Below, one piece after another: positions 63,304 through 64,000 of a DNA stretch of 64,000 nucleotides. Under the pieces are notes generated by a model, which saw nothing but the letters and a program-made list of their open reading frames with translations, was not told the DNA's origin and searched no databases. The position numbers and the translations under genes were made by a program. Source of the stretch: Faecalicatena contorta (GTDB lineage: Bacteria > Bacillota > Clostridia > Lachnospirales > Lachnospiraceae); contig NZ_JAFBIY010000001.1 of assembly GCF_021531975.1 (NCBI RefSeq), forward strand, positions 1-64,000. Reading direction: 5' to 3'. Positions within the stretch are counted from its first letter, which is position 1. Each line of letters starts with the position of its first letter.

Positions 63304-64000
63304 GTGAAGAATATAAAGATTGAACTGCCGTTAAAAGTTAATAAGATTATTACGACTCTGCAGCAAAACGGATATGAAGCTTACGCAGTAGGTGGGTGTG
63401 TGAGAGATTCTATTCTTGGGCGTGAGCCGGAGGACTGGGATATTACAACGTCTGCTATGCCGGAGGAGACGAAAGCATTGTTTCAGAAAACATTTGATAC
63501 AGGGATAGAGCATGGAACAGTTACGGTTTTGTTAGAAAAAGAAGGGTTTGAAGTTACAACTTATCGGATAGATGGGAAATATGAAGATAATCGTCACCCT
63601 CGCGAAGTAACGTTTACGCGCAGTCTGAAGGAAGACTTGTTGAGAAGAGATTTTACGATCAATGCCATGGCGTATAATGAAAAGGATGGGCTGGTAGATA
63701 TTTTTGGTGGCATCGATGACTTGCAAAAAGGAATGATATGCTGCGTTGGTAATGCCAGAGAAAGATTTTCTGAAGATGCGCTTCGTATTCTTAGAGGGAT
63801 ACGATTTGCGGCTCAGTTGGGATTTTCGATCGAAGAGGAGACGCGTCAGGGGATGAAGGAACTTGCGCCAACTCTACAGAATATCAGTGCAGAGAGAGTT
63901 CAGGTGGAGTTGATAAAGATGATTGTTTCGACCCGCCCGGAGCTTTTGCGAGATGCCTATGAGCTGGGAATTACGAAGCAGTTCCTGCCGGAATTTGACC
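63304..64000 (+). CDS. cca: CCA-adding tRNA nucleotidyltransferase (partial)
   Basis: The first 232 codons of a class II nucleotidyltransferase are present, running off the window edge. It has AYAVGGCVRDSILGREPEDWDITT, RRDFTINAMAY and the RILRGIRFAAQLGF neck motif. The enzyme adds or repairs the CCA end of tRNAs. GTG 63,304 sits 8 bases after GGAGG. An in-frame ATG at 63,298 is only 2 bases from it and is less likely. Confidence 0.92.
   Translation, partial: MKNIKIELPLKVNKIITTLQQNGYEAYAVGGCVRDSILGREPEDWDITTSAMPEETKALFQKTFDTGIEHGTVTVLLEKEGFEVTTYRIDGKYEDNRHPREVTFTRSLKEDLLRRDFTINAMAYNEKDGLVDIFGGIDDLQKGMICCVGNARERFSEDALRILRGIRFAAQLGFSIEEETRQGMKELAPTLQNISAERVQVELIKMIVSTRPELLRDAYELGITKQFLPEFD

Noticed and set aside
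1-64000. tRNA or rRNA genes
   Set aside because: No stretch with tRNA-like arm and TTC motifs or rRNA conserved sequence was seen by eye; a dedicated tRNA search was not possible.

Overview
The window looks like chromosomal DNA of a Gram-positive, spore-forming gut anaerobe of the Lachnospiraceae type (order Lachnospirales/Clostridiales). This rests on gene content: spoVG, a RicT/YaaT homologue, a proS T-box leader, paired GlgC/GlgD, DnaD- and DnaI-type loaders, SigA-like promoters, strong AGGAGG ribosome binding sites, and a Tad pilus cluster carrying DUF5702- and DUF6382-like proteins. The genus cannot be fixed from the sequence alone.

Layout. (1) Bases 1 to about 17,730 are mobile DNA. 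Two 2,560-bp copies of an IS91-like element (HUH transposase plus tyrosine recombinase) differ at one base and bracket an RlmA-type 23S rRNA methyltransferase. That methyltransferase is preceded by a macrolide-sensing leader peptide, MTAYMRLR. Beyond the second copy lie a Cfr/RlmN-family radical SAM methyltransferase and a Mef-type macrolide exporter behind an attenuator. Together this is a small island of candidate ribosome-antibiotic resistance genes. A GC-rich hairpin-packed non-coding block, a yjdF riboswitch with yjdF, and a truncated acetyltransferase follow. Next comes a Tn554/RIT-like module: three tandem tyrosine recombinases, a TnpC-like protein, TnpV and small genes, facing a divergent HTH regulator across a repeat-rich operator. 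The module ends in six 23-bp iterons and runs into the 3' third of a cpaF ATPase gene, which the insertion has cut. (2) 17.7-24 kb is the rest of that Tad pilus locus. (3) 24-33 kb holds an AbrB/PIN toxin-antitoxin pair, a rhomboid protease facing a histidine kinase, a HIT hydrolase, a sigma factor, murG, a membrane protein and a secreted protein. It also holds an AT-rich two-gene unit (DUF6414-like protein plus Clp-type AAA+ ATPase) with no known function. (4) 32-60 kb is core metabolism and information processing: mtnN, pgi, holB, ricT, rsmI, an msmK-type ATPase, a hydratase, asnS, a VanRS-like two-component system, an SbcD/YhaN-like pair, prs, DNA-replication loaders, murC, glgCD and spoVG. 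(5) 59.5-64 kb carries rluA, a T-box with proS, a RAYT (REP-associated tyrosine transposase) gene and the start of the CCA-adding enzyme.

A thread through the right half is a family of palindromic REP-like repeats built on a GGGGACGGGG stem. Five copies are seen: after asnS, between spoVG and rluA, inside the rluA coding sequence in frame, and on both sides of the RAYT gene. One copy adds about 20 residues to RluA, another supplies its stop codon, and a third seems to supply the -35 box of the cca promoter. The most unusual items are these coding REPs, the leader-controlled resistance island, the three-recombinase element interrupting cpaF, and the DUF6414/AAA+ operon.
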